Position numbers and translations under genes: made by a program
The notes under the pieces: generated by a model
Told to the model about the DNA's origin: nothing
Seen by the model: only the letters and a program-made list of their open reading frames with translations
The model's database searches: none
Shown here: positions 61,741 to 64,000 of the stretch, one piece after another
How the letters are laid out: every line of letters starts with the position of its first letter
Numbering within the stretch: position 1 is the stretch's first letter
Assembly: GCA_022641835.1 (NCBI GenBank)
Contig: CP048716.1
Location: 620,001 to 684,000, forward strand
DNA: 64,000 nt
Direction: 5' to 3'
Source of the DNA: Petasospora fabianii
Taxonomy: Eukaryota; Ascomycota; Saccharomycetes; Phaffomycetales; Wickerhamomycetaceae

Positions 61741-62470
61741 GGTTGTGACGTAAGACACGGAGACGAAGATTAATCAAGAGAACGAAAAGACATAATGTAA
61801 GCCCTTAACTGGTGGTTCTTCTGTTCTTGTCGATGAAAAAAGCGCGATGGGGGAGGAGTGCGCCTACCGTTCCCCTGTCTCGAGAGGTTTTGTGAGGGAG
61901 CTGTAAAGGGATGGGCCCTTACGGACCGTTTAGGGATGATAAAGGAGAATAATTCGCTATTGAAGAAACTAGTATATACAATTGGATGGATCACACATCC
62001 AAACCAAGGAAAACTCCTCATATAAATATACTGGAAAGCCACTCCTGGGACCATTTGCCAGATCCGAAAATTTTCCGTCCCCCTCAAACAAAAAAAAAAA
62101 AAAAACAAAACAAAAAGCAACAGAGAAGCTGAGGCGTCGTGGCCCTGGAATTTTTTCTGTCAGCGGCTCTTCACCTCAGTAGCGCGTGCACCTTCGCTAG
62201 CAGACGTCGTCTTCCAGAGCTCTTTCCTCATCAACTAGACCTTTCAAAGGCACAAAGAGTTTCTTTTACGGACACTTTACACAGACCGCCACACTCAGAG
62301 CTGCGCCGAAGCGATAGCCGCCCACCTCGTCGCTTGCCAACTGCCCATCGCCGTCCCTACGCGTCCCGTTCCTTTGTCTGCCTTACCTTGATCCAAGAGA
62401 GACAGCGGCACATAGAGACAGAGGACTTACCGCCCACGCACGCTCCACCACCACCGGCAACAACACATCC
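61741..62470. promoter_or_regulatory. MRPL19/UBP10 divergent promoter
   Basis: 730 bp. An A-rich run (about 62090-62118) lies near the middle and a CT-rich leader precedes UBP10. No gene is seen. Confidence 0.45.
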
Positions 62471-64000
62471 ATGAGCGACGTCAAGGACAGCATCGCACCC
62501 CTCGTCCAGCGTATTCTTTCGGACCCGCTACACTTCTCGCCAGCAACTCGTCCAGAGCTCCAGACCACCCGCCCCGCGGCCTACGTCAAGATAGGCTCCA
62601 CACACTCCAGAGAAGCAAGACCCTCGCCCTCACTGACCAAGGCGGATCCATCATCGGCCGCAGAGATGCAGGCAAAGGCCAAGAGACAGCCGGCACCAAC
62701 GTCACTCGCCGACGCCTTGGGTAAGTACACAGGGAAGAGGGTCCTTGCTGATTCTTCCACAGCTGACTCTAAAAGAGCTAAGAAGCAACGCAAGAGTGCC
62801 CATGAAGAGACAAGCACAGATTCATCAAGTGCCACAAGCTCATTGGAACCAGATAATGATATTGGTGTCAGTTTAGATGATCACGACTCCGAGAGCTCTA
62901 CAGTTAATGAGGAGGAAGATGAAGAACAAGAAGATAATGATGACGATGATGACGATGATGATGATGATGAGGAGGAGGAGGAGGAGTACGACGACAAAGA
63001 CAATGAGAAAACATCATCAGATAGTTCAGATGACACAGAGTACACAGATGCCAATAGCCCGGACTTTGTTTCAGAGACTCCACGCAACATTATCAGCAAG
63101 AAGGTGTTTGAACAATTCAAAAGCTCTCCATCTAGCTCAAATGTCAGTGATGATAACTCCGAAGTTGAGAAACAAGAACAGGATGGGAAAGATAATGATG
63201 ATGATGACGATGACAATGACGAAGATGAAGATGATGAAGACGATGAAGATGATGAAGATGACGACTATGTTGAAGGCCAAGATACTGCTGATCTCAACAA
63301 TAGCTCGAGCTCCAGTTCTAGTGGCGATGACGATGAGGAAGATGATGAAGATGAGGATGATGATGATGATGATGATGACGAACACAGTAAGCATCTTCTT
63401 AAGACAGAACTTCTTGATGATCGCAACGCCGCCGGTACATCTACACCATCTACTCCACCAACATCTCCAGAGTCAGACGATGCTCTAGATGAGAAGCCAA
63501 TCTCTACTGACCCAATCTTGCTCAAAGACTTTTATCAGATCAATGAGGCCGCCAATGACCGCGGTTCCAACTCATCCAAGCGCATAGTCAAGAACTGGGG
63601 CAAACAACTCACAACTCTTAAACCATCAGGTCTTCTCAATCATGGAGTCACTTGTTATACCAACGCTGCAGTACAAGCAATGGTGCACATTCCAGCCATC
63701 CAGCATTACTTGTATGATGTTCTTGCAAACAAATACAAGGACACTATCAACCCAAGATCAGTGACACATGTCCTTGCTGAGACCGCTGCAAGAATGTGGA
63801 AAGGTGATCACAAACACATCAACCCAAAGAAATTGATTGGAAGATTGGATGACATTAACTGTATGATGTCTGAATGGCAACAGGAGGACTCTCATGAGTA
63901 CTTCATGTCCTTACTCTCAAGGTTGCAGGAGGATTCAACACCAAAGGGTCACAAGCTCAACGAAAGTATCATCTACGATATCTTTGGTGGACTGTTGAAT
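62471..64000 (+). CDS. UBP10: Ubiquitin-specific protease Ubp10 (Dot4), N-terminal 510 residues
   Basis: Starts at ATG 62471 and runs off the right edge, still open. The first 385 residues are low complexity, with long Asp/Glu runs (about 155-305) separated by Ser clusters, as in S. cerevisiae Ubp10, whose acidic N-terminus contacts Sir4 and histones. The USP domain begins LKPSGLLNHGVTCYTNAAVQA with catalytic Cys395 (S. cerevisiae Cys371) and continues INCMMSEWQQEDSHEYFMSL and YDIFGGLLN. Ubp10 removes ubiquitin from H2B and PCNA and is linked to silencing and rDNA stability. The catalytic His/Asp part lies outside the window. Confidence 0.96.
   Translation, partial: MSDVKDSIAPLVQRILSDPLHFSPATRPELQTTRPAAYVKIGSTHSREARPSPSLTKADPSSAAEMQAKAKRQPAPTSLADALGKYTGKRVLADSSTADSKRAKKQRKSAHEETSTDSSSATSSLEPDNDIGVSLDDHDSESSTVNEEEDEEQEDNDDDDDDDDDDEEEEEEYDDKDNEKTSSDSSDDTEYTDANSPDFVSETPRNIISKKVFEQFKSSPSSSNVSDDNSEVEKQEQDGKDNDDDDDDNDEDEDDEDDEDDEDDDYVEGQDTADLNNSSSSSSSGDDDEEDDEDEDDDDDDDDEHSKHLLKTELLDDRNAAGTSTPSTPPTSPESDDALDEKPISTDPILLKDFYQINEAANDRGSNSSKRIVKNWGKQLTTLKPSGLLNHGVTCYTNAAVQAMVHIPAIQHYLYDVLANKYKDTINPRSVTHVLAETAARMWKGDHKHINPKKLIGRLDDINCMMSEWQQEDSHEYFMSLLSRLQEDSTPKGHKLNESIIYDIFGGLLN
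62930..63390 (+). repeat. GAT/GAC/GAG trinucleotide runs coding the acidic region of UBP10
   Basis: Blocks of GAT/GAC/GAG/GAA codons at about 62934-62990, 63190-63264 and 63325-63381 encode Asp/Glu runs. They are prone to length change and produce the long spurious frames on both strands here. Confidence 0.85.

Noticed and set aside
62877-63525. Long Met-, Ser- or Ile-rich frames on both strands over the UBP10 acidic region
   Set aside because: They come from reading GAT/GAC/GAG repeats in other frames; the UBP10 frame is supported by Ubp10 homology.

Overview
This is a nuclear chromosome segment of a budding yeast (Saccharomycotina). Genes are dense, mostly intronless and on both strands. 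The few introns are short, sit at the 5' end and carry TACTAAC/AACTAAC branch points. CTG is read as leucine: the CTG at 19120-19122 encodes the leucine of an ABC-transporter Walker B motif, which argues against the CUG-Ser clade. GPI-anchored Cu-only superoxide dismutase, an EFG1-type APSES factor, a peroxisomal SCP2 protein and moderate GC fit a Phaffomycetaceae-like yeast such as Cyberlindnera or Wickerhamomyces. The genus is inference.

Layout. 1-9.8 kb: N-terminus of an anion:cation-symporter transporter, a CorA-type Mg2+ channel, DAD3 (kinetochore), ARC40 (Arp2/3), an MSN2/4 stress factor, CLC1 (clathrin light chain) and an unassigned coiled-coil protein. 10-16.2 kb: ATG1, MND1 (first exon only the ATG) and GTS1 (ArfGAP). 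16.5-28.8 kb: a full-length ABCG transporter (YOL075C type), a Zn2Cys6 regulator, RRI1/CSN5 and a three-RRM protein (RIE1 type). 28.8-36.1 kb: an accessory-looking block with 3.7 kb lacking genes, a GH92 alpha-mannosidase and a further 1.3 kb lacking genes. 36.1-50.2 kb: Cu-only SOD, GCN1, and EFG1 behind a 3.1 kb upstream region. 51.5-64 kb: ARO8, a peroxisomal SCP2 protein, GDH2, DSD1, MRPL19 and the N-terminal half of UBP10.

Functional links. ARO8, GDH2 and DSD1 are amino-acid nitrogen genes within about 10 kb and each has GATA-type sites upstream. GCN1 and ATG1 are also nutrient-response genes. MSN2, the Zn2Cys6 factor and EFG1 are regulators with long upstream regions. The SOD and the GH92 enzyme are both predicted to enter the secretory pathway.

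Best second looks: the ATG-only first exon and weak donor of MND1; the GC-AG intron of the SCP2 gene; a candidate GCN1 leader intron that would remove a 56-codon uORF; a candidate EFG1 leader intron; recurrent promoter words (TTTCGCGAAA, CTAACCGCC, a TTGGCGC cluster); and the GH92/gene-empty block. I saw no tRNA, rRNA or CRISPR array and no intact transposon. Starts were set to ATG codons; several longest open frames begin at non-ATG codons and were shortened.
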